Origin: Cubamyces lactineus
Taxonomy: Eukaryota; Basidiomycota; Agaricomycetes; Polyporales; Polyporaceae
NCBI GenBank assembly: GCA_022376465.1
Contig: JACDTU010000016.1
Span: 186,001 to 250,000 of the forward strand
DNA: 64,000 nucleotides
Direction: 5' to 3'
The notes under the pieces: model-generated
Database searches by the model: none
Seen by the model: the letters and a program-made list of their open reading frames with translations, nothing else
Told to the model about the DNA's origin: nothing
Program-made: the position numbers and the translations under genes
Part shown: piece by piece, positions 34,789 through 45,105 of the stretch
Layout of the letters: every line of letters starts with the position of its first letter
Numbering within the stretch: position 1 is the first letter of the stretch

Positions 34789-37307
34789 TTAGTATTCATC
34801 GCAGTTCAAGATGAACTTGGTGAAGAAGCGTATAGACTCGATCCAGCCTTTCGCGCGGACAGCTATATCACATTATCATTTGGTCAGCGGACATGCAGTG
34901 CCTCGCCGCAGAACCATGGGGCTAACCTTCGTTTACCGTGTGCGCGCCGTTGTATCTATCGACGTCGCGGAGATGCTTGTACCGCACGATGTTCCGAGTC
35001 AGATTCCAGTAGTACCGGGTGTCTGTATGAGAATGAGCCTCCGAGCAGAGGATGCTGTCAATGATAGACAATATGATATTGCTCACCGGTGTTGCCGAGC
35101 TGAAGCAGAGGGGCGACGACTACTCCGCTGGCATTGTAGCCATCGGCACTCTGGATAGTGGCCTTTATCGTCCCAGCTAAGATCTGGTACGGATCGTCTG
35201 TGCCCATTGGGGTGACGGGAGATGGCTCGAGCGCAGTCCCCCAGGCGTCAGAGAGCACGACATGTCCCCCCTTCCCATCCCCTGCAGACACGTTCTTACC
35301 AAAGGCATCTACGGAGAGGTTGAAGCGGGCTGCGACTGGCACAATGACATTAGCGAAGTGATCCTTTAACTCAGCAACCGAGCTGTGGTACGAGCTGTTA
35401 GTATGGGGTTATAGCTGTTCCGTTCAGAGGGCGCGTACCTATGCTCTGCAATACGGTGGTTCACGACTGCAGAGACCTTCTCTGGCAGCGCATTGACTTT
35501 GACGCCACCCTGCACGAGATCCACTGCCTGCGTGGTCCGTAAAACGGCCTCGAAGCGCGGGAACTCCTCCATGAGCGCATCCCGGAGCTCCTCCAGGGCG
35601 GAATTGCTGTCGACCGCGTCGTGCGCGAGCTGTCTAAGTCGCTCAGGATACTCGGGCGCGTACGTAGCGGCGCATTGGGTGGAATTGTACGCTCCACCGC
35701 CTCGAACGAGCGCAGCTTCATGAGGCTCTGCTTCAATGGCGACGACCATAGATGATAGCATGCCAACAGCCTGGAATCATCAAGTTGAGTTACAGGGCGA
35801 CCGAGTGACAAACTGGTTCCAGCACTGACAGTATGCTTAGGAGGGACGCTAGAATGTCCTCCTTTCGTTGTTACCTCGATCTTGACGTCGAGGTAGCCCT
35901 TCTCAGACAGAGAAGGGACGACAAATATCACGTCGCCGCCGTATTGTGTGCCCCATGCACCGCCTGTGACATACCAAGTGCCTTAGCTAGAATCGGAGTA
36001 GACGGTCACGCGATCGGAGATATTTCACTTACCACCTTCGTCCAGAATGAGAGCAACCCCATCTCGACCATACGTTTCTTCAAGATATGAGGCAAGATGG
36101 CCAGCGCCCTGTATGTCACAGCTCCGGGCTCAGTACCAGTGAAACGCTTCAGAACTGGACACCAACCTGGACACCAGAAGCCTCCTCGTCGAAGCCATAT
36201 GCCCAAACGAAGGTACGCTTGGGCTGGAAGCCGCGCTCCAGAAGCGCATCGATGGCTTGCCTACGTATGCGTCAGAATACCATTGACAGTGTAGTGCAGC
36301 TGCGAGTGAAGCACTCACAAGCCCGCGATCAAGTCCGACTTGTCGTCGCAGCTACCTCTTCCCCAAAGCCACTCCCCTAGGCGTCCATGTCAGTATACTG
36401 TTCCAGGCCTGGTCTCATGTCTATGAGACATACCGTCAAAGAATCCAGAGTAAGGTGGGTGGATCCAGTCATCCGCCGTAGCAGGTTCAACGGGTACGAC
36501 ATCTGTGATAGCACGTCCACATCAGCTATTCCGAGCGTACGGCGCTGGAAGAGGAATCGCGCGCACCCTGATGAGCCGCCATGACCACAGGCAGTGCGGT
36601 CTGGTCCGAGCCTTGCCAATGCAAGACTATTCCGTACGTGTTGACCTTGGTCACTTTCAACGTCTCGAAGCTGGTTCAGTTCAACGAGGTTAACACGATA
36701 GCAACGACTATCGAATCTCAAACTCTCACACTCTCGAGAAGGTTTGTTCGAGATACGTGTGCAGCTCCGCAAAGGTATCCCATCGAGGGTCCTCGCCAAC
36801 AGGACCAAGGTCGTCGTACGACTCCGTCCTGTAACGCATGCCAGCGTGTCATCAGCTGACACTCGCACCAAGAGCGAAACGGACATACGGAATCTGAACG
36901 GCACCACTCAAGGCGTTGTACGCCTTGAGCCTATACGTCTCATCCGCATACAGCCGATCCAAGTCCTCTGCGAGCTCGCGATGCTTCGACGGATGGATCG
37001 TCTTCGGCTGCGGGCAGACGTCCGAATGGTCGCTCGGCAGCAGCGGGCCCAGTCTGGGCGCCTGCTGTCCATGCGTGGCGACGTTCGTGGAGGGGTCACT
37101 AGGATCGACGACGTGGGTCCGGCCGTACACGAGTCCGTAGCCGAAGTACGCGTAGCATAGCGCAGAGAGCAGGAGGAAGAGGCGCTGGAGGAGCTTGCTG
37201 CGCGGCTTCTTGGTGTTGGCGGTGCTTTGAGCGAAGTTAGTGGAGACGGGCAGTATGCCACCTCCTTGTCCCTTGGGAGTATCAAGAGCGGGTCGCTTCG
37301 CCGACAT
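34789..37307 (-). CDS. CPS1: Gly-X carboxypeptidase / carboxypeptidase S (peptidase M20)
   Basis: Zinc metallopeptidase of the vacuole that trims small peptides such as Cbz-Gly-Leu in yeast. From ATG at 37307 the cytosolic tail MSAKRPALDTPKGQGGGIL and basic NTKKPRSKLLQR precede a single TM anchor LLLSALCYAYFGYGLV, so it is a type II membrane protein as in yeast Cps1. The first metal motif is split by an intron and reads ALPVVMAAHQDVVPVEPATA, with the conserved His-x-Asp. The lid domain has VAARFNLSVDAFGKNV and DGYNASGVVVAPLLQLG. The end gives DTRYYWNLTRNIVRYKHLRD and VDRYNGAHTVNE, then a last exon ending FILNCDEY. About nine exons. Assignment is strong. Confidence 0.9.
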
Positions 37308-37936
37308 AGTTGTGAATACCCCTTCGGTAGATTGATCAACTGCTCCGAAGTCTTCGCTAAGCCTAAGCTCAAGAAGTTGATTAAAGGCTGTCTCGCGGTA
37401 AGACGCTGTGGCAGCGTCTACTGCGCGCTCGAGGATGGTGTAAGGGTGAGGGCAACCTATACTATGCCAGGCAATATAAAGCCAGCTGCGACCATATCGC
37501 TGCTATCGTGGCAGCGAGAGGTTAGCCGGTTATCAGGCAGGGGCGCACCGTGTGGAGGGAGTGGTATCGCTCGAACCACGTTGCCCATCTTTGGAAGGTT
37601 CACACGCACGGCGTCCCGTTGAACCCGCTCCGGAGCGCCCGCGCTAAGTGGTTCCTCGGTGCAATTCGGTAGCAGCTATTGAAGTAGCGTTGGGACTCGG
37701 AAGATCGATGGCTCTATAGAGTAGCCCAAAGCATGCGTCAACGATGGTAGTGCATAGATTGATGGCGCACATATAGAGATACACTCTGGTATACATTATG
37801 CACAAAAGATCGCCTCTTCTCCCTGCTGCTGAACAATACACCGAAGGGACCCTCAGGCACAGCCCAGGAACATGCCTCAACAAACGGTCGAGCTCGAAGG
37901 TACAGAGCGGTACATGTAACCTGTGGCGGGCAGCAG
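37308..37936. other. Spacer between CPS1 and the Zap1-like gene
   Basis: About 630 bp containing the CPS1 promoter and the zinc-finger gene's 3' UTR. No gene seen. Confidence 0.55.
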
Positions 37937-40107
37937 CTAGCTGGCGACAGCGGCGGCCTTCGCTGCGCTCTCAGCGGCTTTTCGTTTGTGGACGTTCATA
38001 TGCCGTGCGAGCTGATCCGGCCGCGCGAAGGACTTGTTACATCCAGGCTCCGTACAAGGATACGGTCGTGCACCCGTATGTGTGCGCAGCTGCGATAGAG
38101 AAATGTGTGTCGGCGCTAGGGTGCGATTGCTGAGGTAGAGGGTGACTTACATGCTTCGACAAGTTGGACGACTCTGAAAATGCGCTGTAGGACGGCACGG
38201 TGTTGGTAACTTGTCCGGTGGCCGACTGAGTAGTTAACACGTACCGATCACAGTATGTGCACTTAAATGGCTTGCTGCCGTTGTGTATTCGCTTGTGGAT
38301 CGTCAGCGCGCCCGCGATTGCAAATGCCTTGTTGCATCCGGGGAAGTCGCAAACGTAGGGTTCTGAGACGATATTGATTAGATCCAATTCGTCAGGTGCA
38401 AGAGCAGCCGATGCTCACTTTCTTGTGTATGGCGTCGCATATGCTGTGCCAGCGTAGCGGCTTCAGAGAAGTTCTGATTGCATATCGTACATTGGAACGG
38501 CCTATGACCAGTATGACTCTGCGCACATCCACGACGTGAGTGCTATGGTTCAAGCCGCCCTGCCAAAAGCCATGTACGTACCTGCATGTGTCGCGAGATT
38601 TTCTGCTTGCTCGCGAAGCCGCTCTCTCCATTCCGAGTGCATCCCTCCCAAAAGCAGTCATAATGCGCACGACCCGAGCCGATATGCGCGGAAGCGATGT
38701 GTTCAGTGAGGGCGTCGCATGACGAGAAGCTCTGCCCACAGTCCTTCCACTTGCAGACGTGCGCGGACGGTGCCGAGCAGTCATGCTCAGGCACAGGGGT
38801 CGGGGGGCCGCCTTCTGGTAGCACAGACGTCTCGGTTGCCGACGAGCACTGCGATAAAGGAGAAGGCACGGCCTGGAAGTCGCCGTGCCCAAACTGGGCC
38901 TGCGTCGGCGTGTGAGCAGGGGGCCGAGCCGGGAGGCCGAGATGGTCCTGGAGGAGGTGGCTCGCGAGGAAGTCGAGCACGTCGTAAGTGTTGCCTGACG
39001 ACGGGCCCGGCACCGACTGCGAACTCGGGTACAGGCGGCAGTCCTCCCAGAGACAGGCCACGGACCCATCCCCTAGAGTGTGCGATGGGTTGTGACCGTC
39101 GGTGCTCGGCGGCGTCATATATGGCGATGCGAAGCCCGCGGCGGGCGACGGCATTCGGAGATGTTGCAGATTGACGTGCCCGACAAGATCTGATAGCGAG
39201 TTGAAGGTCGCAAAGCACCCAGCCCATTTGCATTGTAACAAAGGGGCAGCCGGAGACTGTACGATCGGCGATGGAAGGTCGGCAAGATGAGGGGACGGGA
39301 CGTTCGTGCCCGATCCCTGCGTCGAGGTAGAGAGCGGCGGCGGCGAGGGCTGGAAGGCTGGGCTGGGGACCAGCTGCGGAGTAGGCGCCGCCGAATCTAG
39401 CGGTGGGAACGGTACGTGATCGCGTGGTGGAAGATTCTGGTGTTGCGGGCTCCCTGCGAAGTACGCCTCGAAGGCCGGGTCTGGCATAAAGGAATATGCT
39501 GCGGCTGCATTGAAGTCCGGCGGACAGGACCTGTAGTCTGTCTGTTCCGGATGGTAATCCTCGCAACAACGGAACTGTATACGGGATAAGTTAGCCAGAT
39601 GCAGATGACCAATGCGATATAGAAGAGGTGAGGGGAGTATTATGAATATCTTGACAACACACGAGCTAGAGAACGGACAGCCAGTAACAAGACGGGTACA
39701 GGAGAAAAGGTACGGGCAAGGTCAATTGGCCGTCCATGAGAAAAGACGCCTGTACCATCGCGACGTCGATTCTGGCTCCACAGTTCCCTTGACCTACACG
39801 AGGGAGTACTTGAAGGAAAACTGAGACTCACAAGTTCATCGAAGACGGCACAGTCGACTTCGCCGAAGCACTCCTTGCCGCAAGACGAGCCGGTCAAATT
39901 TTCTTCACACCCCGCCGCCGCAAAGTGATGGGCGTCGTTGCAGGCGACGACGACGCACTGGTCGGTGCACTGGGACGTGAGCTCGACGGTGCAGACGGCG
40001 CTGTCGCACTCCTGCGCGCACTCCTCGCAACCGACGCTCGGGATCGCCGGGGCCTCGTCCGGGCCACAGCCGCACTCGTCTGCGGTGGTGTAGGCGGGCT
40101 GAAACAT
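37937..40107 (-). CDS. Zap1-like C2H2 zinc-finger transcription factor with Cys-rich N-terminus
   Basis: Probable zinc-homeostasis regulator. Starting at ATG 40107 (MFQPAYTTADECGCGPDEAP), exon 1 has 13 cysteines within 86 residues, followed after a roughly 250 nt intron by FRCCEDYHPEQTDYRSC. A long Pro/Ser linker follows, then scattered C2H2 fingers: LLQCKWAGCFATFNSLSDLV, CLWEDCRLYP, HVCKWKDCGQSFSSCDALTE and YDCFWEGCTRN. The C-terminal array includes YVCDFPGCNKAFAIAGALTI, FKCTYCDR and YPCTEPGCNKSFARPDQLAR, ending with a basic Ala/Lys tail. Paired CxWxxC fingers are characteristic of yeast Zap1, where they sense zinc. An in-frame ATG at 40305 would add 66 Pro/Ser-rich residues; the later start is preferred but unproved. 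Confidence 0.78.
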
Positions 40108-40760
40108 GGTGTGGTGCTGGTCTGCCTCGTGTGTGCTCCGCAAGGCGGAAAAGTGCTCGTACGGGGACGAGGAGGGGTGCGTGGACGGGCGGAGAGCGAG
40201 GCAAGACGACGTCTGGACGTGGTTGGGACGAGAGGGGGGTGGGTGTGTGTTGGAGGGCAGACGCGAGGGTGGCGGAAAGGAGGGCGATAAGTTGGGATGG
40301 GCCATCGTTGGCGATCTACTGAATGGATAGGCACTGAACGCGAGTACCCTCCCAGTCACCCTCTCTCACCTTCCGCTGATGTAAGCTCCTGTGTATGCTT
40401 CCCCCGCGTTTAGACGCCCGATTCCTCTCCTCCCATTGGCTCATCCAGCTCTGCCGTCATGTTTGTTGCACCCTCGGAACAGCTTTCCTTTTTCGAGCTG
40501 CGCGCGCTGCCCTCTTTCCTCGAGGTACACCGTGCTGCATGCTTGTGCAGGCACGCGGGTCCCTCCGAAGAAGCAGTATAGGTCTTTCACCACAAGACGA
40601 GACATATTGAAAGCATGATTCAGGCATTCGAGAGGGTCTGCCTAGTTTTGCACATCCTTCGCGCACCACTACCATCCACACAGTCATACTGACTCAAGCG
40701 CTACCACTCTTCCGTAACGCCGTTTCGAGTAGTCACAAATACTGGCATTATGAAGGTCAA
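40108..40760. other. Spacer between the Zap1-like and F-box-like genes
   Basis: About 650 bp. The left part is the leader or promoter of the Zap1-like gene and includes its in-frame upstream ATG at 40305. The right part is the 3' flank of the F-box-like gene. No additional gene is supported. Confidence 0.5.
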
Positions 40761-41774
40761 TCAACTACAGGGGGAATCCGATTCCTCTCGCTCGTAAGCA
40801 AGCTCAACGCCGTAGCGCTTACAGTGGCGTTTTGTTTCCGTCCATGCGACCGGATCGGGAGTCCCTGCCCGCACGACTATCCGCCCTTTCGTCTCCCGGT
40901 GGAAGAGCTTCCCGTCCATCGCCGCGGCCAGCATCCACCAGTGCATCTGCTCCCTGCTCAGTGTCAGCCCGGGCACACGCAGCACGAGCGTGCGCACGCT
41001 CTCCGGCAGCGGCGCGAGCACGTACAGCCGCGCCGGGTTCTCGATCTCGACCGTCTCGAGCTCGGGGCAGACTTGCAGCATGTCCCCCACGAACTCCGTC
41101 GGCACTCCCGACATCGTCAGGTGTCGCAGCGTCGGGATTGTGAACCGCGGCTGCTGGTGCCGCGTGTAGAGCGCCTTAAGGTACACCGCGAGCGGGAGAA
41201 CCGCGCGCCCGCTGAAAGCGTACTGGAGCGAGAGGTGCGTGACCTGGCTCGGAAAGATCGCAAGCCGGAGCTGGTCGAAGAGGTCGTCGTACCCCCAGTC
41301 GGTGTAGTTGATCGAGACGTGGCGCAGGTTCGGGAGGTACTCGAACGTGCTGACCATGTAGAGCACCGTCGAGATCGCGGTGGGGGCCGCGTCCGTCTGG
41401 GAGTAGAGCTTGATCGCGGGCTCCTTCATCGGGGCGCCCGTGGACGAGACGCCGCCGTTGACGTGAAACGAGAGGGAGCGGCATAGCCTGTTGACGAGCG
41501 CCGTCGCCTCGGCAGTAAAGAGGTCAGCGTCGCCTTGGACGATTGCCCGCTCGGGGAGCAGGCGGAGGAAGTCGCGCGCGAATAGGGGGTATGGAATGTG
41601 GACGTCTCGCATGGCGACGCGGAGGAAGAGGCCGAGCCACATTCGGCTGACTCTGCAGAGCGTCTTGAAGAGCAAAATGCGTTCCTGCGGGATTTGAGGG
41701 GCAACCCAGAGCTCTGAGATTATTTGCTCGATGAGCTCTGGCGGCAGCAGGATGGGTGTTGACTGCGAAGACAT
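40761..41774 (-). CDS. F-box-like/LRR protein, single exon
   Basis: Starts MSSQSTPILLPPELIEQII, with LPPELIEQIISELW fitting a degenerate F-box helix, followed by RVSRMWLGLFLR. The rest is a series of leucine-rich, irregular LRR-like blocks: FEYLPNLRHVSINYTDWG, QVTHLSLQYAF, TLRHLTMSGVPTEFVGDM and CPELETVEIENPARLYVLA. A charged C-terminus ends in ESDSPCS. This layout is typical of the many basidiomycete F-box proteins that recruit substrates to SCF ubiquitin ligases; no substrate can be inferred. The frame is open further upstream, but a TATA box at 41902-41909 lies 130 bp before this ATG, supporting the shorter start. There are no introns, unlike most neighbours. Confidence 0.72.
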   Translation of the reverse strand: MSSQSTPILLPPELIEQIISELWVAPQIPQERILLFKTLCRVSRMWLGLFLRVAMRDVHIPYPLFARDFLRLLPERAIVQGDADLFTAEATALVNRLCRSLSFHVNGGVSSTGAPMKEPAIKLYSQTDAAPTAISTVLYMVSTFEYLPNLRHVSINYTDWGYDDLFDQLRLAIFPSQVTHLSLQYAFSGRAVLPLAVYLKALYTRHQQPRFTIPTLRHLTMSGVPTEFVGDMLQVCPELETVEIENPARLYVLAPLPESVRTLVLRVPGLTLSREQMHWWMLAAAMDGKLFHRETKGRIVVRAGTPDPVAWTETKRHCKRYGVELAYEREESDSPCS

Positions 41775-41901
41775 TGTGGCTAGAGCGGCTGCTGCTGCTG
41801 ATGGTGATAGAGAAGGTGGGATGTGTCGAGAGTGATGAGGGTGGGTGTGTTTGGTGGTTTGGAAATTGTAGAGGGGCCTGAACCCTTGCGATAATTCGCC
41901 C

Positions 41902-41909
41902 ATATATAA
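41902..41909 (-). promoter_or_regulatory. TATA box of the F-box-like gene
   Basis: The minus strand reads ATTATATATG around this position, 130 bp before the proposed start; it argues against the upstream in-frame ATGs. Confidence 0.5.
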
Positions 41910-42545
41910 TGTGCATGCCTCGATCCGGACCAGGCGGATGAGGGGAGTCGGATGTGCGCCCCGGGACAGATCCATGGCGCATTCGCCCACCCGACAAGGC
42001 ACCTACATGCGAGTTGTGTGTCAGGTCTCAACCTGCACACTTACTGACAGCCTGGCATAAGAACACACATCCGCCATGAAGCGGATGCTTGCGGGTTGTA
42101 GTGACGTCGCATACGCCGGAGTAGAGTCGGTGGTCGAGATAATGATATGCTCAGGCGCCCATGTCAATGGCATCAAATGGTGGCGGCCAGGAACGAAATG
42201 TCGGCAATTGACAGATCTCGATTCGCATACATGCCACCGGCTTGTCCCTGGTTGTTTCTGTGCTCTTGTGTCTGCTAAAGTCTTGCATCTTGTTGACGAT
42301 TTGTCTGCTTGTCTCGCCACTCTGACTGAGCGTCACTATACGCGTGGCATTTCCCATTCGATTTGTACGAGTACATCTGCCAGTCTTCCGCTCTCGACCT
42401 CGATCAGTCCACTTCGCCACGCCAAATTTCTCCTCGGGCTGTAACAACGCAGCGGACTCGCGACAGTCGAGGTCTGTTCACCGTACTCCTGCCAGCAATA
42501 TCATCCACGACACAGCAACATGGTACCACCGCATCGCTCTAACCT
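41910..42545. other. Spacer between the F-box-like gene and the cytidylyltransferase-like gene
   Basis: About 635 bp of upstream and 3' flanking sequence. No tRNA, repeat or gene recognised. Confidence 0.5.
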
Positions 42546-43564
42546 TCATACACCGTGCCCAGTCCCAAATTCATCAATCTTCGGCTCTTCGAACGACGCG
42601 GGCTCGGGGGGCTCCTCGAAGGGTGTCTCCAGCGCATCTCGGATGTCCGCACTCGGATCCGCCCCCTGTTCAACCGCTACCGAGGCCGACGCCCCTTTGA
42701 CAGCGCCCCTGTCAGCGCTCGGCTCTGGGTCGACCTTCTCTGCCGTCTTGTTGAACGGGTCAACGCTCTTGGGCATTGGAGTGGACATGTACGTCCTCCG
42801 CGTCGGGATCGCTTTACCTGCTCCCACGGCGCTGTCTCAGCTATACACATCCATGCTCGGGAATGTCAAGAGGGCCTGGGCTCGGGACGTACGGAGGCTC
42901 TTGACTAGGTCATACCCCTTCAGCCGCTCTCGGTCGATGTCCGGGTCTATGGACGTGCCTTCGTCGATGGCGACGTAGTCGACATGCCGCGAACGCAGGA
43001 ATTTCTCGGTGAGCGTCCACGGCGCCTCGGGCACCACTTCGTCCACCCATCTGCAGTGTCGTACGACCTCGCACCGGTCTGCGTGGGGGAGGTGCGGGGC
43101 GATGTTGTTCTCCTCGCACACTTCGTCTGAGAAGACGCCGACGAGCAGGTGGACGGAGGGGAAGGACAACTTGGCTTGCCGGAGCTGCAGGACGTCTCTG
43201 CGCGTACAGGTGAGTAGTGCGCCACACTCCATCAGTGAAAAGGTTGGTAGCACCTGGGAGTCAGTGGGCCGAATACGCCATCCACATATACCCTCCACGT
43301 CCTCGCCTCGTCTCCGCGACTCGTTACCGCGCCGATCGACCGCTGTACATACGCCTGTATGTCTTCCGCCGTCAAACCCACTGTGTCAAACTTCTCGCGC
43401 GCGGACGGCAGCGGGGGAGGCTCGCTTCCAGCGAGTCTTGTTACCTGACCCAGGTCGGCAATGCTGGACTCGAGTGACCGCGGTCCGTCCGAGATCACGT
43501 CGTAATCCGCAAGGTCGTCCGTAGAGAGGACGGAGAGCGCGTCCAAGGAGCGCCGCAACGCCAT
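42546..43564 (-). CDS. Choline-phosphate cytidylyltransferase-like protein lacking the HxGH motif
   Basis: Related to Pct1-type CTP:phosphocholine cytidylyltransferase, which makes CDP-choline for phosphatidylcholine. The start MALRRSLDALSVLSTDDLAD is followed by TAEDIQAYVQRSIGA and WRVYVDGVF. The family should continue DLFHFGHA with the catalytic HxGH; instead the best splice (54 nt intron, GTGCTA to CGCAG) gives GPLTPRDV, then LQLRQAKLSFPSVHLLVGVF returns to consensus. CEVVRHCRWVDEVVPEAPW and VDYVAIDEGTSIDPDIDRER are well conserved. After KAIPTRRT the second signature (RTxGISTT) is replaced by YMSTPMPKS. A short acidic tail ends GTGHGV. Both nucleotide-binding motifs are therefore missing in an otherwise well-preserved fold, so it is probably a pseudoenzyme. 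The splice choice needs cDNA. Confidence 0.75.
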
Positions 43565-44139
43565 GTTATGCCAACTTGAACTTCACTGCGCACAGGCTCA
43601 AGAACCGAGGACGCGGGAAGGGACGTGCACACGGTGCCAGTGACAGAATAGCACAGAATCGAGGGGCGACTAGTGCTGCGCCGGAATATAGGTATTGGGA
43701 AAACAAGGTCTCGAGGCCCGGAGGTAGTAGAAGCAAGGAACGGCTCGCATAAGGCAGGCCTGCTGCTTCAAGCTTTTAGGACCGTCCTTGATCGAACGCA
43801 GCCTCGTGCAAGGGCTCCGCGAGCTGGGTTGCAAACATCAGTACCACCTCCAGGCTTCTCCCGGTTCGCACGCGCAGTCCAGACCGCGCAGTGTCGTCGT
43901 CATCGTGGTTACATGGACAGGCTGAGCAGGCTAAGGCTTAGGAGTACCTTGTATACGATATCTGAACTTATCTGAAGCATGTTGCAGGTCGTTCAGTGTG
44001 TAAAATCTGACTGAGGATGGTGTTTATATATGTTCGAGAGATCATCTAATCAGGGGACATGAAGTAATTGGATTATAATCGCAGATACCGGTCCAGTCAT
44101 TGCTGCGATAACAGATCTATACCTCTTTCCACTTTCATT
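43565..44139. promoter_or_regulatory. Divergent promoter region with TATA box for the OHCU decarboxylase gene
   Basis: A TATATA at 44025-44030 lies about 110 bp before the plus-strand ATG at 44140. The left part serves the divergent cytidylyltransferase-like gene. No other gene seen. Confidence 0.55.
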
Positions 44140-45012
44140 ATGCCGATGCGTAGCTGGATACACTCCGTCAAGCCTCTCGGCGACTTCAAGACGGCAGCAA
44201 CGCAATCAGGAGCAGATCCTTCCCCACTCCCGCCGTTGCTGGAAGCCTTATCTGACAGCTCAGGGAAGGAAGACGGTCCGCTCGCCAGGGCGCTTGCTCT
44301 CCTCTTCGAGCCCTCCCCCGTCCTCTACCGCACCCTCGTTCCCGCCGTCGCCACACACATCCAGAGTACCCCACCCGTCTTGTCGTACTATGCACTCATC
44401 GACGTCTCGCTCGAGGTGATCTCGTCGTGGTCGGACGCCCAGAAGGCCGAGTTCATCGCGGGCCACCCGCGCATCGGCGAGGTGAAGGGCCTTTCGCAGC
44501 TCAGCGCACAGGAGCAGGCGGCGAAAGCGACCCCGCCAGAGGTCCTTGCACGATTGGCGCATCTGAACGCCTGCTATGAGCACCGGTATCCGGGGCTGAT
44601 ATACATCACGTTCGTGAACGGACGGTCGCGCGCAGAGATCAAGGACGAGATGGAGGACGTCCTGGGATTGGAACATTCGCTGAGCCCTGACGAGCCACCC
44701 GTCGAGAGCATGCAGAGTGAGGAGATAGGGTCGGACGAGTGGAAGAAGGAGCTCGAGAGAGCCGTGGTCGACGTTGGACAGATTGCGAAAAGCAGACTGA
44801 AGAATTTGGGCATCGATTCTGGGACAGGTCTGTCCGCTGCACATCTCATGGGCAGCACACTCACCTTGCATGGTTATCGCGATTACAGTTCACTCTCGGA
44901 CCTAAGTAGCCAGCCTACATGCGAGGAAAGGGGTATAACGTGTACGCGATCGAAGGATACAAGTGACATTGCTCGGGCTTACCGCGCATTGCCCGGCGTA
45001 CAGCCGATATAA
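44140..45012 (+). CDS. OHCU decarboxylase (urate degradation to allantoin)
   Basis: Catalyses the last step of the uricase pathway: 2-oxo-4-hydroxy-4-carboxy-5-ureidoimidazoline is decarboxylated to (S)-allantoin, probably in the peroxisome. The protein starts MPMRSWIHSVKPLGDFK at 44140. Key blocks are ALLFEPSPVLYRTLVPAV, then AGHPRIGEVKGLSQLSAQEQ, which carries the catalytic HPRIGE, and YPGLIYITFVNGRSRAEIKD, the conserved substrate loop. IAKSRLKNLGI closes the family domain. About 60 further residues up to the stop have no family match; an unrecognised intron near GIDSGTG could replace that tail. No introns are needed in the core. It is convergent with the J-protein gene. Confidence 0.88.
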   Translation: MPMRSWIHSVKPLGDFKTAATQSGADPSPLPPLLEALSDSSGKEDGPLARALALLFEPSPVLYRTLVPAVATHIQSTPPVLSYYALIDVSLEVISSWSDAQKAEFIAGHPRIGEVKGLSQLSAQEQAAKATPPEVLARLAHLNACYEHRYPGLIYITFVNGRSRAEIKDEMEDVLGLEHSLSPDEPPVESMQSEEIGSDEWKKELERAVVDVGQIAKSRLKNLGIDSGTGLSAAHLMGSTLTLHGYRDYSSLSDLSSQPTCEERGITCTRSKDTSDIARAYRALPGVQPI

Positions 45013-45105
45013 AACATCCGATAAATATCGAAATAAAAGTCCTAGGGGGGCAAGACAGACAACAACGATGAGTTACAGCACATGAGGATGGACTTCTTCT
45101 TGTCG

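Noticed and set aside
40824..41486. 220-codon plus-strand open frame
   Set aside because: It is the exact antisense shadow of the single-exon F-box-like gene and has no family features.
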